Assembly (NCBI GenBank): GCA_013400975.1
Contig: WBMZ01003363.1
Location: forward strand, 27,705 to 91,704
Reading direction: 5' to 3'
From: Atrichornis clamosus
Taxonomy: Eukaryota; Chordata; Aves; Passeriformes; Menuridae
Length of the DNA stretch: 64,000 bases
Below the pieces are notes generated by a model that saw only the letters and a list, made by a program, of their open reading frames with translations, was not told where the DNA came from and did no database searches. Positions 51,501-63,299 of the stretch are shown here, piece by piece (the first letter of the stretch is position 1; each line of letters begins with the position of its first letter). The position numbers and the translations under genes are program-made.

Positions 51501-54500
51501 TTGGCTGCAGTTGGTCTGGTATCATGAAAGATTTTGAAGTATGTTTAAAGAGAGTTTATTCAGATGAATATCCATTCTTACTCAAATAGGGACAGAGAGA
51601 CAATGAAACCAGGTTCTCAGCAAACACAAATGAGTGCAATGTGATTAGAATCAGTGCCAGTATTGTGATTTATACCACCAGAATATCTAAAAACCTGCCA
51701 TTAATCTATGGAAGGTTCCCTGCCCATGGCAGGAGGTTGGAACAAGGTGGTCCTTAAGGTCCTTTACAATCCAAATTATTCTATGGTTCTATGATCAACT
51801 TTAGTAGGACTTTGACCAAATCCAGAACATCCTGAACGGTTGTGAAATTCATGTTGCAGAAATTTGCATCAACTTGATATTTTTACCAGTGGGTTTACTT
51901 ATTATTTAAATGCAAGGATGCTACAAGCAGGTTTTGACAGACCAGGATACTTCAGTCTCCAGGACACTGTTCTGGGCAATATCCTTAGTTTGTTTTTATA
52001 GGAGAAATAATTTCCTCCTCTGTCAACGTACTGATTGTATTCATAATTCTTTTCAGACTGATCTGAAATGCCCCAGGTAAAATATTTAAATGGGCAAGAT
52101 TTGTGAATCTGCCATGCAAATTAGAATAATGAATACAAGGGAGGAAGCTGTGACCAGGATCGTGTTACTTTTAAACAAAAGCACTGAGAGAGGCTCTTCC
52201 AGGGAGACCTCGTGTTCGAATTTACCACAAGTTGTTTGGTTTTGGGGTTTTTTAAAGTTAAGAATTAACAAAAAAAGCCCCAGTAATATTGGTGAATTTT
52301 TCACCAGTAATCTCAGTAACCTTGTGCAGTGGGACTTTACCCAAACTTAGAAGAAATGCAGATCAGAGCTCTGGGCTGCCAGAACAGAGACTATTTATAG
52401 ATACACGTGAATCAGCACTTCACATGTTGCTTTATAACTTTTTACTTCCAGGAGCATCAGAGTTTATGTGAATATGCTTTGATCCCTTGCCACACTGGTT
52501 GTGGACACGTGGTGATGAGAAGGAAGCTGGCAGATCATTTGGAAAATGGATGTGTCAATAATGTGACAGTGTGTCAGCAGTGTCAGCGCAGCGTGGCCAG
52601 CTCTGAATACCAGGTAAGAACATTTCTCTCTCAAATAAAGGCTTTATATTAATGGTTTCAATAATCTATTCTGCCATTTTTCCATCCTGATTTCATTGCA
52701 CTTGGAGAATATTTAATTTTCCTGAGTTTGGTCTTTTTTCCACACGTCCTGGAGGGAAAAATGAGCTGAATGTGGTAATTGCTGGTGATGTGATAAAGTA
52801 CCTGTGTGCTCCCCCAGGGCAGCCCAGGTTTCAGCTCCTGGCTCAAAATGTGTCCCAGTATGAGGTAAGGGAGAAGCAGAAAAGCACAGACAGTGGCAGG
52901 GAAGGGATCTCGAAAGTGGCTGGAGTTTATTCAAACTAAAACCACCCACAAACTTGTAAAGCAGGGTTCTGTCAGATATTATTTCTATTAGATCTGATCA
53001 GGTATAAATCTCCAAATTATCAGCAGTGTCCATAGACCAGGAGGATCATACTCTGAATCTGCCACAATTTCTCAGTGGTGATTTAAATATATTTAGTGCT
53101 CTGCTAAAACCTGCTCCTTGGGAAGCCTTTGCTTGTGCTCTTCAAACCTTTACTAACTCACAGAGCGAGAGGAATCTGGACCCAGGCACGTCTTCCCAGT
53201 GCTAAATCCAGAGTTTCCCAGAAAATGGAAATACCAGAAGGCGGCAACACTAAATCCCTCTCAGCCTTCCCTGAGTGCAGGCTCAGGCTGGAGGGGGAAA
53301 CCTGAGCTCGGTGTTCCCTGAGCACCTTTCTCTCCCCAGGGGTCTCTGACATCGCAGCTCCACCGGCTTCGGAACTGTGCTCCTCCTACTCATTCCACTT
53401 AGCTGCCACTTAATTCATATTTTGGTTGGGAAACCTTGGCAACCAAGCAGGGGGTTGGCCTTGAGGTGTTGCTTTTTCTCTGCCTCCTTTAGTATTCGTA
53501 AAATGCTAGTTACATGATCTGCTTTATTAAATTTGCACCGACTTAAGAATTGTGGTTATTTGTGTGTATTCCATGTGCCCACAACCCTCTGGGAGCAAAC
53601 AGTAAGTTTGGGGCTCTGCTTTCACTCTCTTCATCTTATTCATTCAGTCATAAGTCTTCTGATTTTTGCACTGCTCTATTTTAAAGAAACTTCTCTCCAG
53701 TCCCTCTCCCCCTCAAGGAATTGGTGATCTGAAAGCGTAAAAGAACAGAAATGAATAAAATAAAGGCATATTTTGCTCAATGGCAAGATCCGGAGTGTTA
53801 AAAAATGAGTTAGAGAGTGCAAAAAACCCGTGGCTGCAATTCTGAGAATCGAAAGGGAAACCTCAGAACTGGTATGCAAAGGAGCTTAGAAAGATTAAAG
53901 CCACCCCCTCTGAACAGTGTGAATGGAAAGCTGACAGTTTCTGTGTTAAATACAGATATTACAGATGCAGGAACCAATGGCAGGGGGATCACTTTACCCT
54001 TCTTGGAGCCAGAAATGGCAGGAAGCCTCCTGTAAGTGATGATGCATTTTGCATTAGCACGTCATGATGAAAAATTTGGATTCCAGCCTCCAAAATGTTC
54101 CTGAGCAGGATGCAAAAAGGGTCTGCACATTGAGCAAACTATATGGAGTCAATGCAAGAAGAGTTTATATTTGAATTACATTTGAATTAGAATTTATATT
54201 GGAGTTTCCTGTTCTGTAACTTGTATATATACATATATATGTATATATTTGAATTTCCTGTTCTGCTGGTCATTGTTGCTTCCTGTTCTGTAACCCACCT
54301 GCTTGTCACTGCATGTATGTGTGTGCACATAACTCTGGTTTGAACCTGGCAACACTTGTACACTGCCAAAATTGTATCCAATATCCCAGGGTGACCTTGC
54401 AGGTCAATAATTAAATAATGCACTGGACTTTTTCCTTCTTGTTTTAATGACAGGAACATTTGTGTGAAGGCAGTTTATGTAAGGAACAAAAGCCTGTGCA

Positions 54501-57500
54501 AACAGAAGCAGCATCAAAGGAAAAGGTGGGTAAAAGATGAGTGAGTGCAATGCAGCTTTATTTCAATTAATAGAATTATCACTGCTCCATTTAGGTTAAA
54601 TGAACACCTGAGAACAGCTTCAGATCCAACGGTTGTATGTGGGTGCTCTTTATATTCCAGCAAAGCTCTGCCAACTGCCTTCTCTTCCCTCCCACAATTA
54701 CCTCCATTAAATTATCTTCTCAATTAATCATATAAAAAGGGCAAATATTTGTTTCCTCTTGTATATTCAGGGAGAGCCACATGAGCACAAGAGGAGTGTG
54801 TTGCATAGCAGTGTGTTTAAATTATCTTATTTATGAGAAGTTGTTACAAGGCGGTCCCTGTGGTTTGTTAAATTATGTTCTGTCATTTTGGGGTCTGTGA
54901 GATGGACACTTCACTGCCAGGCTGTGTTCAAGAAACTTGCACTCAACCACACTCTTAATTGATTTACCTCAATTTTCAAAGCTGCTTGTACACTGGAAGC
55001 TGTGGAAATGCCTTGACTTGAATTAACCTGATTTATAGCTGCTGGGTTTGTGGCTTAGGTGTTTGTAGGGAAGTAAAAGAATCCCTTTCCATTGGTATTT
55101 GATGATTTTCTCTCCATTCTTTTTTTCAACAGAGCCAATCTACATCCTCAACCAACAAAGATGGATGTCGTTTTGCTGAAGTTGGCTGTTCATTTAGGGT
55201 GAGTGAAACAGGTCCCTTCAGGAAGGTCCTAATTGTTCCACTCTGGTCTGGGTATTACCTTCAGGGTAGTGTCTCTTAAAACAGAAACAGCACTTCTGAT
55301 GCCAGGTGATGGAGCTGCACCTGCCTCTTGCAGTTTTTCCAGTGTATTGACAGTGTTGTCTTCTTCCAGGGGAGCAAAGAGAAGGTAAAGGAGCACGAAA
55401 AATCTGCAGTGGGGGCCCACATGCTCCTTCTGCTGCAGCACATGAGGCAGCTGAAGGGAACCTTGTGCTCTGCTGCCAAAGCTGCACAGGGCTTCACCCC
55501 ACAGTCAGAGCTGAACCTACACAATGCAGGAAAAAGCATCTCTGACCTGCAGGTCCCAGCTGGGCTGGAAATCAGCAGGGATCTGGAAGTGGACTGTTTT
55601 GCTGGATCCTCTGCTCCTGAAGATGAGTCTATTCTGCAACAACTCGTGAGGGAGAAGGTGATTTCTGAGCTAGAGAATAAGCTGCACGTGTTTGAGAATA
55701 TTGTGGCAGTGCTCAATAAGGAGGTGGAGAGCTCCAATTTGGAAATCTTGGCCTTCCGGAGACAGAGCGAGCTGGATCAAAATATAATCCGAGGCCTTGA
55801 ACTGAAGGTAAAGAGCTACAACAAGGATTGTCTGTGTGCTTGTTCTATGGAGAACAAATATTGACACATGGCAGTGAGAGGTGGGGTAGGGATCAGGACA
55901 AGGGGCTTGAGCTGTGAAGTGTTAAGTTCTGGACACATCTTCAGGATCCTTTTGTTACTTTGGATACCCTTTCAAATGGGGATCTCTGATATTTGTTCTC
56001 AAAATCCACGTTTAGGTACTGAGATATTCCTGAGAGTTCTGAACGTGCAGAGTTTGCCACGATCAGACTGTGAGCAAGCAACAGAGTTGTTTAATTGCCT
56101 GATCCTCTTACAGCAGCATTTTTCCTGAGGCCAAACAACCATCTCTATCCGGTTGTTTTGACACGTAGCTGTCACTTAAAGAGAAATCCAAGGAGAACTT
56201 CCAGAACATGAGGACTCCAGAACGGTTCAGCTGCTCCTGCAGCACAGCCTGGAGAGGGGGGGCTGACTGAGAATTGATTTATTTTTTTCCTAGATTGCAG
56301 AGCTGCACCGGTGCCTGACGCAGAAGGACGCAGGCCTGAGCAGCCTGCACAAGAGCCTGCTGTTCTCTGAGCAAGCCTCCTACGATGGGATCTTTCTCTG
56401 GAAAATAACAGACGTTGGCAGGAAGCTCCAAGACTCTGTGACTGGCAGAACAGTCGGTTTGTATTCACCAGGTAAAGCACAAGATGTGTTTGTGTGTTCA
56501 CAAACCCCAGTCCTTTAGAACGCCCCTCGTTTCTCCAGGACTCTGCCTCTTTCTGCTTGTGTCAGCAGCTTCAAAACAGCTCCTTGAGCCAAGATGCTGT
56601 TTATGCAGAGACCTGTAATCCAGAGCACTGGGATGTGATTTTCCAGAGAGCTGTGCTCTCATTCTGCACTTTGCCCTCCACCACAGCCACTTGCAGTGAC
56701 ACTTGCTGGACTCATCTCTCCTAACCCACAGCTCAGTGCCTGCTGGCACCACATGGCTCCAGCTGCAGTAATTTCCCATTTGGGAAGTCATTGGATTAGG
56801 TAAAATACACTTGTGTGTCTAATAACAGGTAATTTTCACCAAGATTTGAGGCACTAAAAGGATTCCAAGCACTGGGTTTTCATTGCTTGTAATCTCCAGG
56901 GGGTCCTGATTTGTCTGTTCTCCTCTGTGTGAGAGCAAACCATGTCACACGTTACCTTTTACCATACACCAGAACACTTCTTCTTTTTCCCAAAGGAGGC
57001 TTTACTAACAAAGACTTCTGATTTTCAGCTTTCTACACTGCAAAATACGGCTACAAGGTGTGTCTGAGGGTGTACCTGAATGGGGATGGGACAGGGAAAG
57101 GAACCCACATGTCCCTGTTCTTTGTTGTCATGAAAGGAGACTACGATGCGTTGCTCCCGTGGCCTTTCAGGCACAAGGTAAGAAGGGAAACCTTTCCATA
57201 TCTGATCCCAACCAAAGCCACTGCTTCCCCCAGTCAGCACAAGGTGACTTCCTCTGGACTTCAGTGGCAGTTGGAGTGCTTTCCCATATTCCTCTCCAAA
57301 GGTGACGAGCCCTCCTGTAATCCTGGGTAATAATTTGACTGGAGTCCCTTACGGGGAAAGCTGCTCCTGCTGATATTCCATCCTTTGCCAGGTCGAATTT
57401 TCAGACACCAGAACATGGTGTTTGGAATATTCCAACCCATGTCCACCTGGGCTAAAGCCAGAGACACATTTTCTCCTGGCTCTTGCTAAACACAGATAAT

Positions 57501-58504
57501 ATCAATTTATGAGGGAATAACGATTTGCTGCCTGCCTGAAGGCGTCAGAAGAGTGAGGTGACAATTCCACTTTCAAAGGTGTCACAGATGTCTGATGTAA
57601 TCCTGGCCTAATTTTTTCTCCTAAGTGTGATCTGGTAATGGCAACAATGGTTAGAAAAGCAGAGAAACCATGGCAGGGTCTGATGTCTGCTCTGGCACTT
57701 GCCTTTGTGTGGTAATAATTCCGTAAGCCTTTCCTATAAATAGCTTTACTACCAGCTGCAGCCAAAAAATTAGAAATCAAAGTTCCCAATCCTCACTGTA
57801 TTAAAGGATTATTACATTCATTTCATATTTCAAGCTAAAGAACGGTGAGTTAATAAAAGGTGTAATGAGATGGGGAGATTCTATCCTGATATTTGGGTTG
57901 TGTCTTTTACCTATTTGTGCACAGGCAGCTGAGCTGTTTCTTCTGCTTCCAAACCACAATAACAGAATAAATGTAATGACTGTAACCAAACCCGGGGGTT
58001 GTTTGAGTTGTCAGGAGAGAGAGGAAAAAAGTCTTTGGACTGTGCAGTTCTCTACCAAGAAATAATTCCATACTTGATTTAATTTAATTTTTGTTTTACG
58101 GGGAGCAAAGTTTTAATTACTTCAGCTCGGAGTTCACATGAACTGACCTTGCAGGTTGGAAACATTTACTACAGTTTGTCTTTAATTATCGATGGAGCAT
58201 CCAGCTGCTTTTGCAGCACTCTGTCCCTGCTGTGTTCTGGTTTATTTTTTACTCCAGTAACTCCCCATTGCCACATTCTGTTTTTCAGGTGACATTTATG
58301 TTGCTTGACCAAAACAACAGGGAACACATAATTGATGCCTTTCGCCCAGACTTGACTTCTGCTTCGTTCCAGAGACCAGTGAATGACATGAATGTGGCCA
58401 GTGGCTGCCCCATGTTCCTCCCCTTGTCCAAATTGCAGTCCCCCAGATATGCCTATGTGAAAGAGGACACACTTTTCCTTAAATGCATCATAGAAACAAA
58501 TTAG
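48592..58504 (+). CDS. TRAF1: TNF receptor-associated factor 1 with RING finger (10 coding exons)
   Basis: Cytoplasmic adaptor for TNF-receptor family signalling. Coding exons: 48592-48800, 49515-49599, 51440-51538, 52452-52613, 54454-54525, 55133-55198, 55370-55807, 56294-56471, 57029-57177, 58289-58504. They total 1674 bases (557 residues plus TAG) with consistent phases. Human TRAF1 has 416 residues. The N-terminal DENEFPFG motif, GCSF(K/R)[21 protein letters not shown] and the whole TRAF-C (MATH) domain match TRAF1 rather than TRAF2, as does synteny next to C5. The extra length is a RING finger and TRAF-type zinc-finger exons. The ATG is the first after a strong acceptor at 48578-48579, 12 bases upstream. 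TRAF2 is the only other candidate and fits the N-terminus and synteny less well. Confidence 0.95.
48712..49544 (+). other. TRAF1: RING finger of TRAF1
   Basis: Two exons supply eight zinc ligands: C41, C44, C56, H58, C61, C64, C77 and C80. The segment YLCSNC ... [10 protein letters not shown] ... CQKC follows the TRAF2 RING closely (C-x2-C-x11-C-x-H-x2-C-x2-C). The loop before the last pair is 12 residues, against 11 in human TRAF2. Human TRAF1 keeps only the first and last cysteine pairs. The domain is structurally complete; E3 ligase activity is not shown by this. Confidence 0.88.
51440..52613 (+). other. TRAF1: TRAF-type zinc finger exons of TRAF1
   Basis: Exon 51440-51538 encodes [12 protein letters not shown], equivalent to the VCPSDGCTWKG element of TRAF2. 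Exon 52452-52613 encodes a Cys/His-rich unit ([13 protein letters not shown] ... HLENGC ... CQQCQ) matching the following TRAF2 finger. Mammalian TRAF1 lacks these. The next two exons (54454-54525 and 55133-55198) keep only scattered cysteines before the [13 protein letters not shown] finger shared with human TRAF1, so the middle of the TRAF2-like array is degenerate here. Confidence 0.85.
51709..51796 (+). mobile_element. CR1 LINE 3' end
   Basis: A degraded CR1 tail in the TRAF1 intron after exon 51440-51538. It shows TTCCCTGCCCATGGCAGG, then GGTCCTTAAGGTCCTTTACA and the terminal TTCTATGGTTCTATGATC. Confidence 0.8.
54221..54250 (+). repeat. TA-rich microsatellite
   Basis: An alternating TATATACATATATATGTATA tract lies in a TRAF1 intron. 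Confidence 0.8.
55370..58504 (+). other. TRAF1: TRAF1 coiled coil (TRAF-N) and MATH (TRAF-C) domain
   Basis: Exon 55370-55807 carries the trimerising coiled coil around residues 330-375 ([14 protein letters not shown]). Exons 56294-56471, 57029-57177 and 58289-58504 encode the MATH domain from about residue 405, with [42 protein letters not shown] and [13 protein letters not shown]. This domain binds receptor tails and partner TRAFs. It ends in FLKCIIETN before the TAG at 58502-58504. Confidence 0.95.
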
Positions 58505-59925
58505 CAAATCTGGAAACCTGGGTGTCCTGGAAATCACCCTCTGAATGTCCATAGAGAAAAACCCCATCAGCTTGAGAGCTTGTGTTAGTTTTTGTGTGCA
58601 TACAAAATCCAGAGAGCCTGAGCCTGCACCCCTTGAATCCACTCACATCACCTGGAGATCCCCCTGGATCCAGCAGCTGCTGGAATCTGATTATTTCACC
58701 CAACCAGCCAATTCTCATGGTTTAGGTGTCGACAGAGGGACTTGTGGAAAAGGGGCTGTTCTTCCTCCCACCTGCCCCGGGTGTGGATGTGGTTCTGCCG
58801 GGTGCCTGGCAGGGAATGTGGCTGAATTCCCTTCCAGCACCTTGGATGGAGAGGTTTGTGGGGTGCAAGGGTGAAGCTGAGCTTCCCCACCCTCCGGCAG
58901 CACCGCAGGGTGTGCAGCTCCCTTTCCTGGGAGGTAGGGAGTGAGCTCCTGTCAGACCTCGCTGGCTGGCAGCCCCGGGGTGGGATTCTGGCTGTTCCCC
59001 AGGGAACAAGGACAGATTCCTTCCCCTGAGGCCCGGATCGGGTGTCTCTGCCTGTGATCACTGCCGACCCTTGAAGCCGTGAGCTGTGGCCAGTGCTGGT
59101 GGCTTCAGCCCCTTACCCCGGGGGATTTATTTCTTGCTATTTATTTTAGACCTCTGTTTATGTGCTCTGGAAAGAGATGTTGTATTGCATCAGCTGACAG
59201 GGACCAGATTGCACTGTGCCTTGGGAAATTACCTCTTGGATTTCCAAAGGAGCCGTTGGACTTTCCCATTGCAGATATGGAGCTCTGGGAAGGCCAGAGC
59301 TCTGGTCCAGGTGGGGTAAGGACCCCTCTGTGGCTTTGGTTTAGTGTCCAGTCACTCCCAAACTTCCAAGGCAAGTGACTTATTGGAAATTATTGATTTT
59401 CTAATTGCTTAATTCTTTTTGTGTGCTCTGATGATTAAGTCTTTCCACTTGCTAAAATTGAAGTAACTGCTAGAAGTGGTTTTGTCCTTTTTTGGTTTTT
59501 CTAATAGAGGTCGGGAATGAATAATTTCTTTTTATAAGCAAGACAAGCTTGGGACTGTCTGGATGTGTGGAAAATCTCTCATTTCTTTCTTGACAACAGC
59601 CTTTAAAATAATTAGTTGTGATAAAGCATCAAATTTCAAAAACATCTGCCCCATAAACAAATACCTTTTAAAGCTTATTGGGAAAGAACTGGATATTCTT
59701 TGCCATCACATCTGTGTGTCTTTTCCTCTATTTCATGTTTCAAATGTTCTTTCAGGGACAGAAAGTTATTTTTCCAGCAATGTGCCAGGCCCTGTCACCA
59801 CACTGGAGTAATATTGTGCTTTTCATGGCTGTACCACTTTGACAAATGCTGTATTTATTACAATAATTCATGTTTTCTTACCATTTTATTTATTTCCCAA
59901 ATAAAGCTCACTAACTTAAGGAAGG
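58505..59925 (+). terminator. TRAF1 3' UTR and poly(A) signal
   Basis: A canonical AATAAA lies at 59900-59905, about 1.4 kb after the stop codon. No other canonical AATAAA hexamer was noticed in between. The 3' UTR is assigned by position only. Confidence 0.55.
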
Positions 59926-60119
59926 TTTGGGTGTTATTTTCACTGTAAAATAGGGAATTGAGCAACTTGGAGATGTGTTGGGGGTTTGTTATAGACACAG
60001 CTGAGTGGTGCTACAACATTTTCCTTCTTTCTTTTTTTCTTCCCTTCTTTCCGGGGAATGGAAAGTCTCTGGGGAGCTCAGGAGCTGCAGAAATGCCCAG
60101 AACATCTCTGTGTCTGTAG

Positions 60120-60588
60120 GGGCTCCATTCCACTCAAACCTGCCCAGCTGGGAGAGCACTTACAGGCTCTTCAACAGAACACCCAAAGACAGCTCAGTTC
60201 ACAAAAAAACCCGGGTATGGATCAAATCCATGCTAAATAAACAAATAGACACGAACCCAAATGCTTAATGCTCTTCCTTCCAAAGGCACAGCTGGGATAA
60301 AGCAGCCAAATATCAGATTGATCCGCTCTGTAATTACAGGCACCCCTCGGACCCAAGGCTGCCTTCCGAGGGATCTCCATCCTCGGACAGGGCTCCGAGG
60401 AGCCCGAGCTGCCCCGGGAGGCGCCGCCGGAGCCGGAGCATTACCGCGTCCGTGTGGAATGCACGGAGCCGCGTTCCAAGCGCGGGGCTCCGCTCCCAGC
60501 CCTGCTGTTCCTGGAACAGGCTCCTGATTTTCATCTCCCAGACCTTCAGCCGCAAAACCGTCTCGATAAGGAAGTGACTGACACTTAA
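60120..60588 (+). other. Candidate two-exon reading frame of unknown identity
   Basis: Segment 60120-60214 has a plausible acceptor (TCTGTGTCTGTAG) and donor (CCCGG/GTATGG, phase 0). Segment 60340-60588 follows an acceptor (CTCTGTAATTACAG) and is open for 82 codons to a TAA, starting in phase 0. Joined, they stay in frame across a 125-base intron. The second part is acidic and proline-rich and includes EHYRVRVECTEPRSKR and LPDLQPQNRLDKEV. I do not recognise the product. No start codon or upstream exon is established, and GC-rich composition favours open frames by chance. Confidence 0.2.
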
Positions 60589-61974
60589 AGGAGCTGCAAT
60601 CGGAGCGGTATCAGGAGCTCTCTAATCCAGCAAATCACTTCTGTTGCAGAAAGGAGCAGCCAAAGTGATTTCCTTTTTTTTTTTCTGCTCTGGATCAAAT
60701 CAAATGATGGCGAAAAATCAAGGAGACTTTTGGTGAGTTAAATCAGCACCATTTGCTCCATTTTTAAAGGGCAGGTTGGCAAAGAGTCAAAGTGCTCCTG
60801 CAGCTACGATGCTCTGAAATTATCAAAGACAAGGTCTGGAGGGAAATTTTTTTTTTTTTAATGTACTTTTAAAGCCGAAAAAACCCAGGCAAATTTTAGG
60901 CTCATGAGCCCTTGCTCAGAACAGGAAAAGAACTCAAACTTTGCACACAGTGGCTTAAACTGGTTCTGTTGGTCAGCCAGGTGGTTTCAGTGAAGGGGTG
61001 GTTGAGACCCTCAGAGCAGAGGGAAGAGAGGGGGAATTAGCTGCTTGTGGTAGCCACTTCTCCTGTCATGGATGTCTCCTGTTGAACCTGCTGCATCTCC
61101 AGCTGGAAGTGGCCCTTGTGAGCTGTGCTGGGCCGTGGGGGGCTCCGGAGCCGGCGCGAGCCGTTCCTGTGGATCCGATCTCCACGTCAGGCCTGGAGCT
61201 CATAGGCAGCTTCGTGTTTGGGTTTCCATTCAATATTCCTCGGCTTCGGTCTCCAAGGATACACGCCAACATCCAACCCCTCCTCCCACTCCTGTTTTCA
61301 AAGAAAGAAAAACACTGTGAAAAGAGGCTGCAACGATTTCTGGGCAGTTTTCAAAGCAGAGAGGCAGCGCTGGGAGCTGCTCTCCCTGCACACTCCACAG
61401 GCTCTGATCCAGCCAGGGCCATGATTCCCTGTGTGCTCCATCCTCGTGCAGGCAGGAAAGTACCTCCCCATCTCTGCAAGTGCAGTGTATGCAGGAGCAA
61501 TTAAAAGTTCTTAAGGAAAAAATGGGAGTTTTGAAGTAGTTAACTACATGGGGCTTCATTCAAATCCTTTTGCAAAAGCTGGGTTTTTTGGGAATTACAT
61601 AGAGGGGAAGGAGTGTGGAGTCCTGCCCTGGAGCCTGTGCTGGTCCCACTGCCTGGCTGAGGAGGTTGCAGGATTGCTGCCCTCAGTCTTGTACCATTTT
61701 TGGGGCTTTCATTCATTTCTGTTCCCTTGCTTAGAGAATAACCTGCTTTGAACAACTGGATTTAAACAGGCCCTCCTATTCCTGTATTCCTGCCCTATTC
61801 CAGCACGGAGAGCAGCTCAGCCTCGGATGTGACACCAGTGACTGCTCCAGGTGCTGTCACAGCCCCACTCCAGCACCTGCCAGGGGCCACAATCCTACAA
61901 TGCCAAAGAAATGGGATCTCCAGTGGCTCCCCCAACCTGCAAGAGTGTGCAGGAAAAGCCAGGTGGGTGTGCAG

Positions 61975-62050
61975 TGGAGGAAGAGGAAGAGGAAGAGAAG
62001 GAAAAATAGGAGGAGGAGGAAGATGAGAAGGAAGAGGAAGAGGACGAGGG
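61975..62050 (+). repeat. Polypurine GAA/GGA tract
   Basis: About 75 bases are almost pure purine, with GGAAGA and GGAGGA units. The frames over it give Lys/Arg/Glu-rich translations with no meaning. Such tracts can adopt triplex structure. Confidence 0.85.
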
Positions 62051-62660
62051 CAGCACTCAGTAGCTCACTGCAGTGGGATCCAAGGCCAGGCTCAGTGGAT
62101 GCTGTGGCAGAAGCACCTGCAAAGAAACCAGAGCTAAATGTGATTACATGGCTTCCTTCCTGTCAGGGAATAGAGGATACCTCTCAAATTACTTTTTCTT
62201 TTCATTTTTGTTTGGGACTTTTGTCCCAGGGCAATGTTACCATGCTCTTTCCACTGGCAGGTGGCAGGTTTAGGGTGCCCTCTCCTTGCAGAAGGGTTTC
62301 AGTCAGGTTCTCCCTGCCTGCACCCCTGGTGAACTCATTCCAGCGTTAGATTTCCGTGTCACACCATCCGCATTCCTGTGGCAAACAACCAACGCGCTGC
62401 AAACATCAACCACGGGGGCTGGGGAGGAGGGTGGTGCTCCCCCGGCCCCCACGGGGACAGGCTGGGACAGGAACGCTGTCCCGGGAGGGCAGCAATCCAT
62501 TGGATCTCGGGCAAACCCAGCAGCCCCAAGGCACGGAGCGAGGAGCGGGATTTCTCCGAGGGGAGAGCTGTGGTGCAGGGGTTATTTTAATCCTGAGGTG
62601 ACTCACGATATCCTGGCGTGACTCACGTGGAGCTGGGGCCCCGGGGCCGGTTAGAGATGT

Positions 62661-62748
62661 GGCACAGCATGGCACGGCATGGCACCCTTGGCACCCTGTG
62701 GCACACATGGCGCACATGGCACACATGGCACACATGGCACGGCGTGGC
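62661..62748 (+). repeat. Short tandem repeat of CATGGCACA-type units
   Basis: Repeated GGCACACATGGCACACATGG units of about 9-10 bases cover 88 bases, with single-base variants (CGGCATGG, CGCACATGG). They explain the His/Thr/Trp-rich open frames there. Confidence 0.85.
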
Positions 62749-63299
62749 TTTCCTCACACACAGACCTGCACAGGAAGCAGCAGAGCGCCCGTGCCGGACC
62801 CATCGCTCAGGGAACAGCATTTCCCGACCCCTCCGCAGGTGCAGCATCCCGCGGAGCACTCGGACACCAAAGTTTTATGGGAAAGTTTGATTAAAAAAAA
62901 AGATTTCTAAGCCGACACAGTTCCGGGAGTTGGAAAGCAGGCGCAGCCCATGCTGTGCTGCTCATCCCTGGCTCCCGGGGAGCTGCTCACTTGATTTGTT
63001 GCTTTGAGCCCCAGCTCCTGGTGCTGCAGGAGCTCGTCCATTAGGGACAGGAAAATCCGTACGGACTCTGCTCGCACTTGGCCCAGAACCCGCACTGGGA
63101 ATCAGCTCTTCTATGGCCCGAGCAGCCTGGAAAACATTGCTATTTCAGGATCGCTTTCCAACAAACAGCAAATCCTTCAGATTTCTTCTTGGCACCGACC
63201 GAAGCATTTCTTCAGTGATTGATTTTCTCTGTTGAGATTCAGAGAAAGGCTGAAAGGCTGCTCCCGCTTCCAGGAATCCCAGCGAGCACAGGTCGTTCC

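Noticed and set aside
61998..62349. 149-codon frame with a Lys/Arg-rich stretch
   Set aside because: The basic run is the translation of a polypurine tract, and the rest has no support.
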